Shown piece after piece: positions 11,301 to 30,044 of a stretch of DNA of 64,000 bases (position 1 is its first letter; each line of letters starts with the position of its first letter). Below the pieces are notes generated by a model. That model ran no database searches. It was not told where the DNA came from and saw only the letters and a program-made list of their open reading frames with translations. Source of the DNA: Buxus sempervirens. Taxonomy: Eukaryota; Streptophyta; Magnoliopsida; Buxales; Buxaceae. A program made the position numbers and the translations under genes. The stretch is taken from the NCBI GenBank assembly GCA_947561395.2, contig OX387188.1, positions 40,915,942 through 40,979,941 of the forward strand, given 5' to 3'.

Positions 11301-14047
11301 AGATGAAGGATACATGTTTGTTCCCATTCCCAGACGACGTCCTGTTTCCTTTGCTATCGCAAGTTGATCACCTATTAATGATAAAAAAAAGTTTGAGCAA
11401 TTGACACATAAATTGTGCATCTCCAGATTTCCGCAAACATAAAATGAAACACTAGAAAAAGGACAGAAAAGGTAAAGAAAAATTTAAGAAATCGAACAGA
11501 GAAAATCTGGGGCTGCAAAATAAAATGCAGAAACATATAAAAGATTATCAGTCACAAGCATTACCCAAAAAAAAAGGGAAAAAATTACAAAATAATGTTA
11601 CTAGTACTTCTGTAAAATAAAATTTTGAGCACCCATCTGATATTTCATATTAGACTTCACAGTGCCACCACATGACTCAATTTTATTTTCTGTTTCTTTC
11701 TAAATCTGGAATTTATTTTGATACAACCCTGGTTTGAGAATTGAGAAATATGATCCAATTTATGGATCTCTGACTGCAAAAGGATATACAATAAAACAGA
11801 AACCCACCTGTGATCATTTTAACATTTACTCCAAGGTTCAAAGCTCTCCTTATAGTCTCTGCACTGTCATGCCGAGGTGGGTCAAAAAGAGGCATGAGAC
11901 CAATAAATTGCCATGGACCTCCAGGACTCTCTTTTGTTCCATCCGGCACATCCTATGCAACAATTAATGGTGTAACCAACCATTACAAAAAGAATAATAT
12001 ATTAATAACTGAAAATAAACATAAAAGGAGCAAAAAGAGAGGAGCATGGGGCTCATTACCTGGTATGCTACAGCAAGTGACCGTAATCCTCGCTCTGCAA
12101 ACTTGTCTATCACAACATGAACTCTTCGCTCAATGTCTGATTTGTTGTGTGCAAGATTCAGAATCTAAGAACAAATTCACAGATGGGAATTATGATAAAT
12201 AACATAAAAACCAGGGGCCATAAAAAATATGCAATGACTATGGTATCAATACCTGCTCTGGGGCACCTTTGCTGACCCGATGCATTTTACCTTCATTGTC
12301 TATGTAAGTCAAAGCTGTTCGCTTATCAGTTGGGTTAAATGGAAGGAAGTGAACTTCTTGAATACCTGCCCGTGCCTTTCAGGAGTAAGAAAAAGAAACA
12401 GTATAAATAAATGATGAAAAAAAAAATTCAAAGAAGCGTATGAAAGAGGAAAAAAAAAAAACAACAGTCAAATTATAATTATAAATTACTGTGACTGATC
12501 AATTTACCTCCCTGGGATCAGCAAGCATCCCAACAATAGCAGCATCAATTGCATCTTGGTTTTCCAAACGGGAGGCCCGGGCTGCCATCAGAACAACAGT
12601 ATCTGGGTCTACTCCTTTGGAGAAGACCTAAACAAATGATTCCGGCTCTCAGTGCTAATAAGGTAAATATTCAACAGACCAGCTGCAGAACCTATAACTG
12701 ACCTCAATAAGATTCTTGTCAACAGTAAGCTTGTTCAAAGTCAGAGTTCCTGTCTTGTCACTGCAAAGAACATCCATGCCTGCCATTTCTTCAATTGCTG
12801 TCATTCTTTTTGTGATAGCCCCCTGCAATTACTCATAAAAGATATTTTCATATATATACGTATATGTCAATTCTCAATCCATCACAATAAAAATTATAAT
12901 CCTCAAAAGTCTGCCCTAACCAACCTGCTGAGACAATCGATGGGAGCCAATTGCCATTGTCACTGAAAGAACTGTAGGCATGGCAATGGGAATCCCTCCA
13001 ATGAGAAGCACCAGAAGATTGTCAATTCCTGGACGATATTGCCGGTCTTGAATGGGATACATTACAATAATCTCAATGACCATTCCCACAGCAATGGAAC
13101 AAATACAAAAATTCCCAATTGCAGTCAAAACCTGTGAAGCAGTGATGCAAGAAACAAATAGAGAAAAAACGGAATTAGAAATCTTAACTGGAAATAAAAA
13201 CATGCAATGGATCTTGAACAGAAACTCTACAATTCCCTCACCGATTGGAAGTGGCCCACTTGGTTCGTGGTGTCCACAAGGTGAGCAGCCTTGCCAAAGA
13301 AGGTATGAACACCAGTAGCAATAACCACTGCTTCAATCTCGCCTTGTTTGCATGTAGACCCAGAATAAACCCCATCTCCAGGGCCTTTTGTCACCGGAAG
13401 GGATTCACCTGTGAGTGCAGACTACAATATGCAAAAAGGAAAATCTTAGCACAGCTACTCATCTTGCCCAAATAATCTACCCAAATATAGCTTTAAAAAA
13501 ATAATAGTTGCAGAAGCACCTGGTCGATTTTCAACGGATCTCCATCAAGGAGCCGAGCATCTGCAGGAATTATATCCCCAAGCTTTATGCTAATTATATC
13601 ACCTGGTACAAGAATGGAAGCTTCTTCCTCACTCCACCTAGAGTCCCGAAGGACCTGTATGTTGTTTTTCCATGTCAGTGGCACCAAATCAGGATCCGGG
13701 AAATTTTACAGAAAAAATTAAGAATTACAATAGCCAAAATGAAGTATTGATATCAACGGAAACTACAAGAAAAAAGCACAAGTAGCTCCTATCTAATACC
13801 TTGGCCTTAGGAGCAAGACGAGCCATTAAAGCAGCAGCAGCATTACCAGCATTATTCTCCTCAATGAAACTGATTGTTGAGTTGATAAGAAGCAGGGTAA
13901 TAATCCCAACAAAGTCCTGCCAATCAGGTGGTTTTCCCTGCAAAACAGGAAGCTAGATTGAATTCCCAACAGGAAGAACTATAAATCCTTTAGAAAAAGC
14001 CTAAACGGTTTACCGAAAATGCAAAAACAGAAAAAAGGAAAGAGCGG

Positions 14048-14086
<39 letters not shown>

Positions 14087-14644
14087 GGTGGTGTTTGGAA
14101 TTCTCACTCCTCCGTTGGCGAGGGCAATGGCCATAATTGCAGCAGCTTCCATAACCCATGATAAAGGGTTCCACATAAACCCTAAGTATTTCAAGAATTT
14201 ACTCTCCTGAAACACCAAAAGTTTTGCAAAGCAGACGACATATCAAACTACAGTTGCAAAAAAAATAAAACCAGAAATGATCAACTGGAAAAGAATAGCC
14301 GGAAAAGTGCTAAATTGTGAAAGGTTAGACGATAGATGCAGAAACATTACCTTCTTCTCCTCAAGCTTGTTATATCCAAAAATGGTTAATCTCTCCTGAG
14401 CAGCTTCACTTGTGAGTCCCTCTCTGTTACATCTCAGATTCTCAAAGACCTCTTCAATTGGTATGTTTTCCTGCACTCGCAAGTTCAAATGATTCGAAAA
14501 CGAATTTCTTTTTATAAATTTAAAAAAAAAAACCTCTAAAGCAACAAACAACAACCCTCAACTCAGAGATCCCAAGTTCAGATCCATTACCAAATCCACA
14601 GCCTCCTTCAGCACAGCGTCCAAGACTTCCCCCTTATCCCCCAT
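5304..14644 (-). CDS. Plasma-membrane H+-ATPase (P3A-type pump, AHA4/AHA11/PMA4-like), 21 exons
   Basis: The electrogenic pump that exports protons from the cell using ATP. Exons from the start: 14591-14644, 14351-14470, 14108-14206, 13800-13937, 13520-13654, 13242-13421, 12925-13131, 12703-12822, 12508-12627, 12253-12375, 12060-12164, 11808-11952, 11207-11371, 10830-11068, 10609-10641, 10334-10415, 9733-9893, 9270-9455, 8998-9180, 8732-8910, 5304-5400. They join in frame to 956 residues, the normal family length. Seen: start [18 protein letters not shown] actuator loop (about 186-189); CSDKTGTLT with the phosphorylated Asp near 333; [12 protein letters not shown]; the TM6 Asp in AILNDGT (about 688); and the C-terminal autoinhibitory domain ending QQAYTV, whose penultimate Thr955 is the phosphosite that binds 14-3-3 proteins in the family. 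The pattern [10 protein letters not shown]...[16 protein letters not shown] suggests subfamily II. The last intron (5401-8731) is about 3.3 kb because of a hAT-like insertion; intron 3 has a 37-G run and intron 16 a SINE. Confidence 0.95.
6676..7670 (+). repeat. LTR-like retrotransposon fragment nested in the hAT-like element
   Basis: The stretch ends with cctattcacccccttctaggtg (near 7638-7660), a motif common at the 3' end of large plant copia LTRs, followed by tgttattagagtc, which resembles the initiator-tRNA-Met primer site tggtatcagagc with changes. Near 6780-6990 it has repeated TTCGAACG-type palindromes and a 62-bp tandem unit (cagagaaacccgagag at 6813 and 6875). No internal coding region follows, so it is a solo or truncated LTR; the exact ends are not resolved. 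Confidence 0.45.
6780..6925. repeat. 62-bp tandem repeat, about 2.3 copies
   Basis: The segment cagagaaacccgagagtagc recurs exactly 62 bp apart (6813 and 6875), with diverged flanks rich in TTCGAACG. It lies within the LTR-like fragment. Confidence 0.8.
10091..10232 (-). mobile_element. Au-like tRNA-derived SINE, internally shortened
   Basis: Read on the minus strand it begins gggcgagccttggcacaatg with a pol III A-box-like stretch (ccttggcacaatggt), then a B box (ggttcaagtc), and ends near gggctagccctttc, the arrangement of the plant Au SINE family, about 40 bp shorter than usual. Direct repeats flank it: gtcaactatac (10080-10090) and gtctactatac (10238-10248), 10 of 11 matching. It lies in the intron between the exons at 9733-9893 and 10334-10415 of the H+-ATPase. 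Confidence 0.75.
14049..14085. repeat. Poly-G run of 37 bases
   Basis: An uninterrupted G run on the plus strand (C on the pump's coding strand), 23 bases into intron 3 of the H+-ATPase gene just after its 5' splice site at 14107. Length may be uncertain because sequencing handles such runs poorly. Confidence 0.95.
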
Positions 14645-15034
14645 CTTGCTCTCCCTCTATCTACAAAACCAGTTAGCTACGTACATCACTATAATCCTCC
14701 ATGAACACAACAGGTAAGTCCAGTAACTAACCAGTAACAGAGAACTCGAAACTTCAACAACGGGTAGTGTCTTCAAAAGACGGCGACGACGACAACCACA
14801 TCGGCAGAGCAGAATGGTAACAGCACAGTAACGGTCGAGTGGTTTCGTTTCCTCTCTGTATGCCTTGGGGAACGATCACCACCCCCACTCCGTCCCCGAA
14901 TAAACCAGCTCCAGGTGTAACAAGTACTTCGGCGGGTACAGTTAGCATAAATGAATAATTTGGGCTAATGATAATAATTAATAATAATAAATAAAGGATA
15001 AAAAACTAGAGAGGGAGAGAAGAATTAATTAATC

Positions 15035-15186
15035 GAAACGTTAGCACCACAAACAGCAAACAGCCGGCCCTTAGAGCCAGTGAAGGCTTTCTGTTTGGTG
15101 TTTTTTTACTTTGAAGAATAAGTTGAAACGTTAGCACCATAAAAAGCCGGCCATTAGAGTCAGTGAAGGTTTTCTGTTTGGTGTTT
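15035..15186. repeat. Direct repeat, two ~65-bp copies
   Basis: Copy 1 at 15035-15103 and copy 2 at 15124-15186 share gaaacgttagcacca, agccggcc.ttagag.cagtgaagg and tttctgtttggtgttt, with a few substitutions and a small deletion. About 400-550 bp upstream of the pump start codon. Confidence 0.85.
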
Positions 15187-15221
15187 ACAGTTCAACTACA
15201 CTTGACCGTTGAGTTTTATAT

Positions 15222-15399
15222 TGTTTTGAATCAATTGTGATCCTGTAGGACTTTTATCTACAACCTTATGTGAAGCTTCTATTGGGATTATGCCATATGT
15301 ATTGTGAATGATATAATTGTAAATTTTTAAGTAATCCTGTGAAAAGCTGCACATAAGGTTGTAGATAAAGGATCCACAGGATGTGAATTGGTTTTGAAC
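15222..15399. repeat. Foldback (inverted repeat) with ~53-bp arms
   Basis: Left arm 15222-15276 contains tttatctacaaccttatgtg; right arm 15346-15399 contains its complement cacataaggttgtagataaa. The arms also pair through caattgtgatcctgt / acaggatgtgaattg with few mismatches; the loop is about 70 nt. No clear target duplication, so it is either a decayed MITE or a hairpin-forming segment. Confidence 0.8.
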
Positions 15400-16145
15400 C
15401 CACAATGTTTCCCTTTCACTCTCACCCATGTTGACACATGTTCATTAACTCTCTCTCTCTCTCCCATTCAAACCTACTGTTCCAGCCATACGTCCAGATG
15501 AGACAGATCTTAAATTTAATAAGGGGTAGAATTATGTGCTGCTCATATTACATGAAGCAAGTTTATAAAGGGAAAAGACAGAGACTCATCCAATAACTTA
15601 TGGAGACTTGCATCATTTTTATGTAACAGAATAAAAAGGATGGAGATAAGTGTGGATAAGCACACGGCGGAGTGGGGCTCGATACAAACATACTTGCAAT
15701 GTTTTGTGGTTCTCACATCACCTTTGTGGGGTATCTCGTTTTGAGGTGGATTTTTATGCAATGTTTGCCTTGAATATTTCTGAAACCACTAATTGAAAGC
15801 CTGACTTCACTTAAAGTTGTTTTGCAAGAGTTGTAAGCCTAAAAAGATGGCCAACAAAGGCAGATCTACTTTACCTATCCAAGAGTTAAAAACAATTTAA
15901 CTTCTTAAAATTCCCAGGAGTAGATGATTGCCTCTTGTCACACATCTTCTTTATAGGTTTTTATACTATTTCTTTACAGCCACCAGCTGGAAATGATAAA
16001 TCTAACCCAGAAGAAAGACTTCTTTTTTTTCTTTTTCAATTCTCGCTCATTGGATTAGAGATATATTTGGAACAAGTTAGAAGAAAGACAGATTACCTGC
16101 AACAGAGGTATTACCTAACTTTATAAAGACCTCTGCTTACATTAA

Positions 16146-16779
16146 GATTGTGTTTCAAACCTTGGATTTGGGTGAAGGAAAATAAGATTTTTTTTTCCTT
16201 TTTCTTTTGTTTGGTTTAGGTGAAGGAAAATAAGATTTTCTTTTCAAATTTTCTCTTCCTCTTTCTCTCCAATATAAAAAATTCTCTTCTAAAAAAAAGT
16301 AAGAATTTTGAAAGAAAAGAAAATTTACCGTTACTTGTCACTATTCACACCCACCCATCCCACCATTAACATCATCTACTACCACCATAACCCATCACCC
16401 ACCACCACCACCACAGTCCACCATCACCCGTCACTACCGCCGACCATCACCACCACCCATCACCACCCACCACCACTACCATTTGCCACCACCGCCAACC
16501 ACAACCCACCACCACCACCACTAGCTGCCACTAACACCCACCAGCCACCACAACTGCCCACCACCACCATTATCTCCTGCCACCACCACCGCCAACAACA
16601 ACTGCCACCACCATTTCCCGCCACCACCACCACCCACTACCATCCGTCGCCACCATCACCAACTGTCACCCGACACCACCGGCCGGGGTGGTGTCAGAAA
16701 AGAAAAGAAAATCAGTATTTTTCTTTCTTTTTTAGCTTTCTTTTCTTTTTTCCTCAAATCCAAGGTTCCAAACACAGTC
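16146..16779. mobile_element. Tourist-like (PIF/Harbinger) MITE with a CCA-rich core
   Basis: Imperfect terminal inverted repeats of about 25 bp: left gattgtgtttcaaaccttgg, right end complement gactgtgtttggaaccttgg. TAA trinucleotides flank both ends (16143-16145 and 16780-16782), the target duplication of PIF/Harbinger elements. The middle (about 16345-16690) is a low-complexity block of CCA/CCACCATCAC repeats that translates as Pro/His/Thr-rich sequence in every register; it is not a credible gene. Confidence 0.7.
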
Positions 16780-16782
16780 TAA

Positions 16783-18621
16783 AGAAGAAAAGAAAAGATA
16801 AAACCTTAAAAAATGGAAAGCAACTTTAGTCATTGTTATTTGCCAGCAAGGCAAAATCAGACATTCTTTAACATAAAATTATATTATTAGAAAGTAACCG
16901 GTCTTTCATTTAAACAGACCATGAAGTAAATGATAAAATTGTAGTCCCAACGCTCTGCGGTTTTATTTCTTAATGGTCTATTGATCAAGTAAGAGGATAC
17001 AAGGGCAGCATATTTTATCAATAAAAATTGTTCCAATCTTGTCGTTGGTTTTGGTTGTTATTTTTATTTTATTATTAATCAGTTAATAAAATAATTGTCT
17101 CCTCCTCAGATTGAGGAACTGAGGGAGATAATAGCTTTCCTATAAAATATGTAATTAGAGATAGCCGATGCAGACTCTGCACCTAACTGCACGCCCATTA
17201 ATGCGCTCATATCGGATTTTGTCATGTACAGAATAAATGACTTGTCAGAAAGTCTCACCAATCATCTATTTATAGAAAAGTGGAATTTGCCAAATCATCT
17301 CCTACTTGTAAAATTCAGGTTTAGAAGAATAATAAGGGGAGTTCAGCCAGAAATTTTAATGGGAGACATTGTTTGAAGCAATGGCAGTTGGGGACATTAA
17401 CGAATGTTCCATACTTCCATTTTACACGACGCTGTCCCTTTTGGCATCTCGCACGTTAATTCTAGAGAGTTTTTTTCCATGGGATTTCTTCCGTACACAG
17501 AAGAATGGTCATGTTCTCGTTAAGCGCACAAGCAATCTCTTTGGGCAAGAAAATGACCGTCCAGCCAAAGAGACAGAGACACAAGGAAGTGATTTTTACA
17601 CTGAAGGAAGACTGCTCTCATAAAATTGAAACAAAATAAACGTCATCTTTACACAGCATTACGTTGATAGTACTCAAGAAAGGTTCGGACAAAAGCAAGT
17701 GCTAAACGAATATGCAGATAAGACGAGTGGTTTGTACTCATTGAAAATAACATGAACAGTATGGAACACTTCTTTTTTATGAGAAAAATCGTGTACGGAA
17801 ATTCTCTTACGCATACAACTTCCTGATGCTTGACAGAGCCATTTTGTGAATATTAAGTCAAAATCTAATTACCATGTCACAACTACTTCTAGGAAGCAGA
17901 CTCTTAAATCCCAAGAGAAAGCATCTATGTTCAAATACTCAAATTCTAGCCGTGACATAAAATTTTTTTTTTTTTTTATAATTTAAATAATTCACTAAAT
18001 ATCAAGAAGAAATCACTGTACATATATAATTATAGCTAAAAGTGATCAGCAAAAGAAATGCAAATCGACATATAGATCATTATCGATTGAAAAACAAGAT
18101 AAATACAATCGGCTGTCAAAAAAAAGAAACCACTCCTAGGTGAGAGCTAATAAATAGTTTCCCTCATAATATATCCTCTAACCTCCTTTTGAATGAGAAC
18201 TCACATGTGATGACCCATTCTATTAGCCTTCATGCTAGTCCTGAAATTAATTTTCTCAACCCTGTAATGATAACAGTAGGGATGTTAACACCAAACAGCA
18301 GGAGAGGATTTCTATTCTGAGCTTACAGCTATCCAGAATGAACAGTTTTTCCCCCAACACCCAGAGTGGCAAACACCAAATGTATTGCTGAGAAATGCAA
18401 GAAAAAAAAGAGACAGAAAGAGGATGAGACAGACAGAACCTGCATTCGATCCCCAATGTTGTCTCACAAACTCTTGAGCTTTCTTCCTAATATTCACAGT
18501 TGTCCTCTTTAACAGAAAAGAAACAAATATATTTACATTTAAATTCATTTGCAATCCATACTTGTGGTAAAAATAAGTCATCTGAAATTGGTTACCGCAG
18601 AGTTGAACTTTGAACTGATCA
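16783..18621. other. Intergenic, nothing recognised, plus 3' flank of DnaJ gene
   Basis: AT-rich sequence without recognisable coding exons or strong repeats apart from short A/T runs (e.g. 17960-17980). The last few hundred bases are the 3' UTR side of the minus-strand DnaJ gene. Confidence 0.5.
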
Positions 18622-21600
18622 TCAGCTTCCACCTAACACCCTCTTCAAATCAGATTTCTGTTCTGCAGAAAGCCTTGATGGGAACTTGACGTCGAACTTG
18701 ATTCTTAAGTTCCCCTTCTTCCCAGGTTCTTTTGATAATGGCATTCCTTCATTTGGTACCACCACCTCATGCCCTGGTCTAATTATATCCGTCACTGGGA
18801 TTGTGAGATTCCTTCCATCCAGAGTCATCAATTCAAGAGTCTTCCCTGTAAGGGCCTCCAGCAGTGTTGTCCTTTGGTTCATCACCAGATCATTCCCATC
18901 CCTCTTGTAAACTGCATGGGGTTTCTCATCTACCACAAAAATAAGATCTGCAGGAATGATACCAGGCTCTTGATTACCCTTCTCCGGGAAAGTGATCTTG
19001 GTGCCCTTCTTCCAACCAGGTTTGATATCAATCGACAATATCTCCTCAACCGTAGTAGGCTTCCTGCAAAAGCATTGCTTGGTTATCATTTATCAAGGCA
19101 AAGAAAAGAGAAGGAACACAAGCTGTTAAATATTTATTAACCACAAATGACACAATAAATGAAGATGAGAGCCATAAATTGCCAGGTATTAGCGTCTTGG
19201 ATCCTCAAGTCACTTGCTAGGTATGATCTTGAAAATCTCTGGATAGAATCAATTATGGAAATCCAGAAATGCCCTAAATTTGATATGACAAGAAAAGCTT
19301 TTTGATCTTCAGGTGTCCTCACAGGAGATGGACAATATCAGAGGTTAGTGGCAGAAATAAACCCCCTAACTATATCTACCACAGCGGACATGTATCAAAG
19401 TTTCTAACAACAGATCAAGCCCTCAAAATACCAACTCCAAGTCCTAATGATAAAAAAGTCACCTTAACACAGGATACAATAAATGCCTACACCAAAAAGC
19501 CTATGTCTGTATCCCAACAACAACAAAGGTCAATAATAGAAAAGGTCTATACTAGAACAAGGTAAAGGTCATTCTAACCAATGAAATTTGTGACCTTTTG
19601 CACAGATCATGGCGCCATACAAATCTTGAATAAGGTATTTTGCAAAGGTAGCTTATATCATAAAGCATAAAATCATGTCATAGAGCTTAGGACCACAAAC
19701 ACTGATTTAACCTAAGCCAACTCAGTGCCATGTAAGTTAAATGGTATTGGATACTAAGATTCAACTGTTCTAATATTCACAACAACAAAAAATGATTCAA
19801 TAAAGAGAATAAGACTAACTTCCCCAGAACTACAAGACCAACAACTTATCTATACAATGTGCCCGTATAGTAACCCCATAACCATGACTGTCACAGCCAA
19901 GGTAATATCAAATCAGACAATGCATTCAAGATAGACACAAAAAAAAAACCATAAACTAGTGTAGGTCTTTCTGAAGCATGGTTCCACAATGGAGTGGACT
20001 AGCAACAAACCTAAACTTTCACATTCTTGCACAAAGTCGCTGCATTTATGCTTAAACACACATTTTCATGCAGCAGCCCAAGGCTGTTACCATCATACTA
20101 ACTGATGGTCCCTATTTGCAATATGATCATAACTTATTATTAGAACACCACAACAATTGCAAATAATTGCATATATGTAAAAGATTATCATTGCCCGTAT
20201 GAAGCCTTTTTAATCGGGAATGAAAGGTCACCCAGCTTCAATAACTCTAAGACAAGGTTGCAAATTGAGAGGAAAGACAATCAAAGAACCTCTTTTTGAT
20301 AAAACTTTGTGATTCTCCATGATGGCCTATCATGGGACTTAAAAAACTAAGTAGTAACCAGTGTTTACAGTTGCAGAAGTTTCTTTTTTTTGGAGGTAGC
20401 GATGCATATCTGAGGACGAAAATCACTTATTACATCACTAGCGATTTTTGGCGACATACCAGTGAAACGGGGCGGCGTGCCGAGCGAAATGGGACGAAAC
20501 GGGCGAAACAGATGAGGGAAATGAAAATTTATTCACTTTCCATTGGCAATTTGTGGTGGCGTGTTGGTGAAATTTCCCCAAAATAAAAAAAAAAAAATCC
20601 ATTTTGTCTCGTTTTTTGCCCTATTTGATTTTTCCACCGTTTCGTGCGATGGGCGGCACCAAAACGGTAAACCTTAGTAGAAACTACAATAATGAGACAT
20701 TGGCCTAACCACCTTGCCCAAATTATCACTCTTCTTGTTTTTCAATTTATTCAAGTAGGGTAATCCAGACCTGTATAATTCAACATAACAATGCCCCTAC
20801 ACAAAATCTACATAATCTTAAAATTTCTGATTCAATCATTTAGAAACCCACAAAATATCCTCACAAACACAATCCATATTCAGATGTTCATTAAATAAAA
20901 ATGAAAAGATCCAAAGAAATACAGATGGGTGATGTACACAAAACATGTAACATCCCCCACCAAGAGGACACAAAAAAGAAGATTAGAAAAAACCCCTTCT
21001 CAGATATCTAAGAAGGTAATGTAGTTCACAGACACAATCCATATTGACCTTTGTTTTTACACATGAGAACATATTTGACTGCTTACATTACATCTAGAAA
21101 TTTATACATGGTTAAACTACTCTTCTTTGCTCTGTTTAACAAATAAAACCCTGTTAATGACTTCATGTAAATTCCACAAGAAAACTGCCCTCAAAGAAAG
21201 CCTGATATCTAAATTTCTATTAATTCCGAAGCCAAAGGGTACCTTTCTCTCGTCCATTACATGGCATCCATGACTACATGTCATGAGAACGTATATATGT
21301 GGTTCCCTTCTGCACAGGCATAAATTATACTCTTATTACTTGTAAATAACCGGGCATTTAGGATATAAGCTTCTGCAATTAGCACGTATTCGAGCTTGCC
21401 GAACGAAACAATAAGCTAGCCGAACGAACCAAAGACATCCAAGATCAATTCAAGACAAAATTTAAACCAATCTCACATGAACACTAAACAAATGAAGGAG
21501 TAAGAGAACGAAAATAAAAAGAAAAAGGAAAATTGCATACCCATAAGCATCGGCAACAATCCTTGAGATCTTCATGTTCTTTTTGGCACCGCTGTAAAGA

Positions 21601-22052
21601 TCCTCCAATTTACACAGCAACTTATTCTCGATAGCCGGAGCTTTTCGAGGCGCCTGATTGCCGACATCCCCGTTAGAATTCCTGAAAATCCTATCGCCAA
21701 ATACACGACTTCGGGCACAACCACCATCAGATCCACCAAAGAACTCGGCAAAAATGTCTTCGGCATCTCGGAAACACGGACTAGGGCGAACTCCACTACC
21801 GGACGGAGGAGTCGGTAACTGGCTGGACTTGAGACCCTCCTCGCCGTAAAGATCATAGATCTGACGCTTCTGCGGATCGCTGAGAACATCATAAGCCTCT
21901 GAGATCTGCTTGAATTTAGCCTCCGCCTCTTTCTTGTTGCCAGGGTTCTTGTCGGGATGCCATTTCATGGCAAGTCTCTTGTACGATTTCTTAAGATCAT
22001 CCTCGTTTGCATTCCTGTTTACCTTCAATATGTTGTAATAATCAACACCCAT
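18622..22052 (-). CDS. Class II (B-type) DnaJ/HSP40 co-chaperone, two exons
   Basis: Delivers clients to HSP70 and stimulates its ATPase. Exon 1 is 21541-22052 and exon 2 is 18622-19063; the 2.48-kb intron splits a Gly codon (GG|G) and has GT-AG ends. The product is 317 residues. The J domain occupies residues 1-75 with the HPD triad at 32-34 (KWHPDKNPG), then a short Gly/Ser/Pro linker with the segment [12 protein letters not shown], and two C-terminal substrate-binding barrels ([41 protein letters not shown]). There is no CxxCxGxG zinc region, so it is class II (DNAJB13/DNAJB1-like), probably cytosolic. The intron contains a hAT MITE at 20359-20676. Confidence 0.93.
20359..20676. mobile_element. 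hAT MITE, CAAGG family, copy 1 (diverged)
   Basis: Starts cagtgtttacagtt and ends aacggtaaacctta, matching the ends of the better-preserved copy at 44968-45294. Flanking octamers gtagtaac (20351-20358) and gtagaaac (20677-20684) differ at one base. The interior has the same cgaaacggg / gtgccgagcgaaa motifs. It lies in the DnaJ intron. Confidence 0.7.
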
Positions 22053-23550
22053 ATCTCGCCCTCTCTAATTCCCCCAAGCCGCTGAAGAGTGTTTTTTATT
22101 TGATTGAAACCGAGGACCGTAATTAACAAGATATGAGAAGAGTGTGATTTTGATGGCGAAGCAATTTCCAAGGAACATTCGAGAAGGTTCGAGATGGGGT
22201 GCGCCCTCTTCTTCCGCCGTCTGAGAAAGTAACAACCATTTCCCAGCCGATCCGCCGGTTGTCGACACCAGAACGCCACCGCGCCAGCGTACATTCAGCG
22301 CTTCGAACGTGCTCTCTTCTAAGTGGTTGTTTGCGTTCCTTGGACTTGTTTCATCCTCATTTTTTTATTTTTTTATTTTTATTTTTATTTTCTGAAACGT
22401 TATATGCTTGAAAATTGTGAGATGGAAATATTTTAAAAGCCTCGTTCGAGCAACCTTGCTTATCCACGTGTCCATCTGGTGTTTGTTTGAAGAATAGGAG
22501 CAAATTCTTTTTTTAAATTAGCTTAAGACTTAAAGTCTAAAACCCAAAAATCTAGCAAATAATTCTTTCACAATCTGACCTAACTCTAAGTCCTGATCTA
22601 TATCTATACTATATATGAAAAATCACAGACTTGGGAAGCGTGCCAAAAAATGCCTTTTTTTTTTACAATAATCTTCTAATATCATTTTGTCTTCTATATT
22701 TAAGGGATAACTTTATCTTTTTCATTTTTCAATTTCCAATAGATATTCTTAAATGATTTCTTATCCTATATTCATCCTAATCTTCTTATCAACATCATAT
22801 TTTACTTTCTAAAACATCTTTTCAATAATTTCTTATCCCTTGCATGTTCTAAACCCCTTTTTTTTTTAATTCTTTACTTTCCAAAAATACCCATCAACAA
22901 TTTCGTGTCCCTTGCATGTCCTAAACATTTTATATACTCGTGCAATACTACATGTGCACCCTGCTAGATGGTTATTAATCCCTAAATCCAAGATTATGTT
23001 TGATAAATATTCTTAGTAAATGGAATCTGATTTCTTGAGAGAGGATTTTAGAATTACTAAAAACAAGCAATATGGAACGCTAAGAAGCAACCAGAATGCT
23101 TGCAATTTGTAGTTTCACATGAAAAAATGAATGTGAAAAAAAAAAGTTCAAACCTCTTGTTGTAAAACCATAAAATTTGCTCATATTGTTCCTGATGCAA
23201 ATAAACAGCTTTCTCCTCCGTGTCTGTTATAGTAAGAAAATCACAAATGCTACAGAGAAATCAAACACATGATACTGGGACATTTACAAGTCAATTTTAA
23301 CACAAATCCGAAAAGAATTGCCGTCGGAGGCCCTTATCCTATTGCAATATTTGCCAACTCTAGCCGGTTCGAAGCCTCAGTATGTACTCCAAGCAGCCAA
23401 ATCACAACCAATGTCTATCAACAACTCATGGTAAATTACAAACCTCCCGAAGTTCATATATGGACACAAAATATTGTCGATGTTTCTTTCATGCCATGGT
23501 TTTCATATATCTGGAGATGACAGCAAAGGAAAACTTATCAGCATAAGCAC
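22053..23550. other. DnaJ 5' flank and CDPK 3' flank
   Basis: The first 300 bases upstream of 22052 are the DnaJ 5' UTR and promoter side. A possible Helitron fragment is at 22603-22967. The stretch 23250-23550 is likely CDPK 3' UTR. No further gene seen. Confidence 0.5.
22603..22967 (+). mobile_element. Possible non-autonomous Helitron fragment
   Basis: Begins TCTATACTATATATGAAAA preceded by A, like the 5' end of many plant Helitrons, and 365 bp later ends gtgcaccctgCTAG, compatible with the CTRR end; the base after CTAG is A rather than T and no strong terminal hairpin is obvious. No Rep/helicase coding. Confidence 0.35.

Positions 23551-30044
<6,494 letters not shown>

Larger units (their letters stand above)
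14645..16142. other. H+-ATPase upstream region with repeats
   Basis: Holds the pump's 5' UTR and promoter (minus strand). Two direct copies of a ~65-bp segment (gaaacgttagcaccayaaa...ctgtttggtgttt) lie at 15035-15103 and 15124-15186. A large inverted repeat follows at about 15222-15399. No gene seen. Confidence 0.6.

Noticed and set aside
16308-16829. A 173-codon Pro/His/Thr-rich ORF
   Set aside because: It is the CCA-rich core of a Tourist-like MITE and would be open in any frame.
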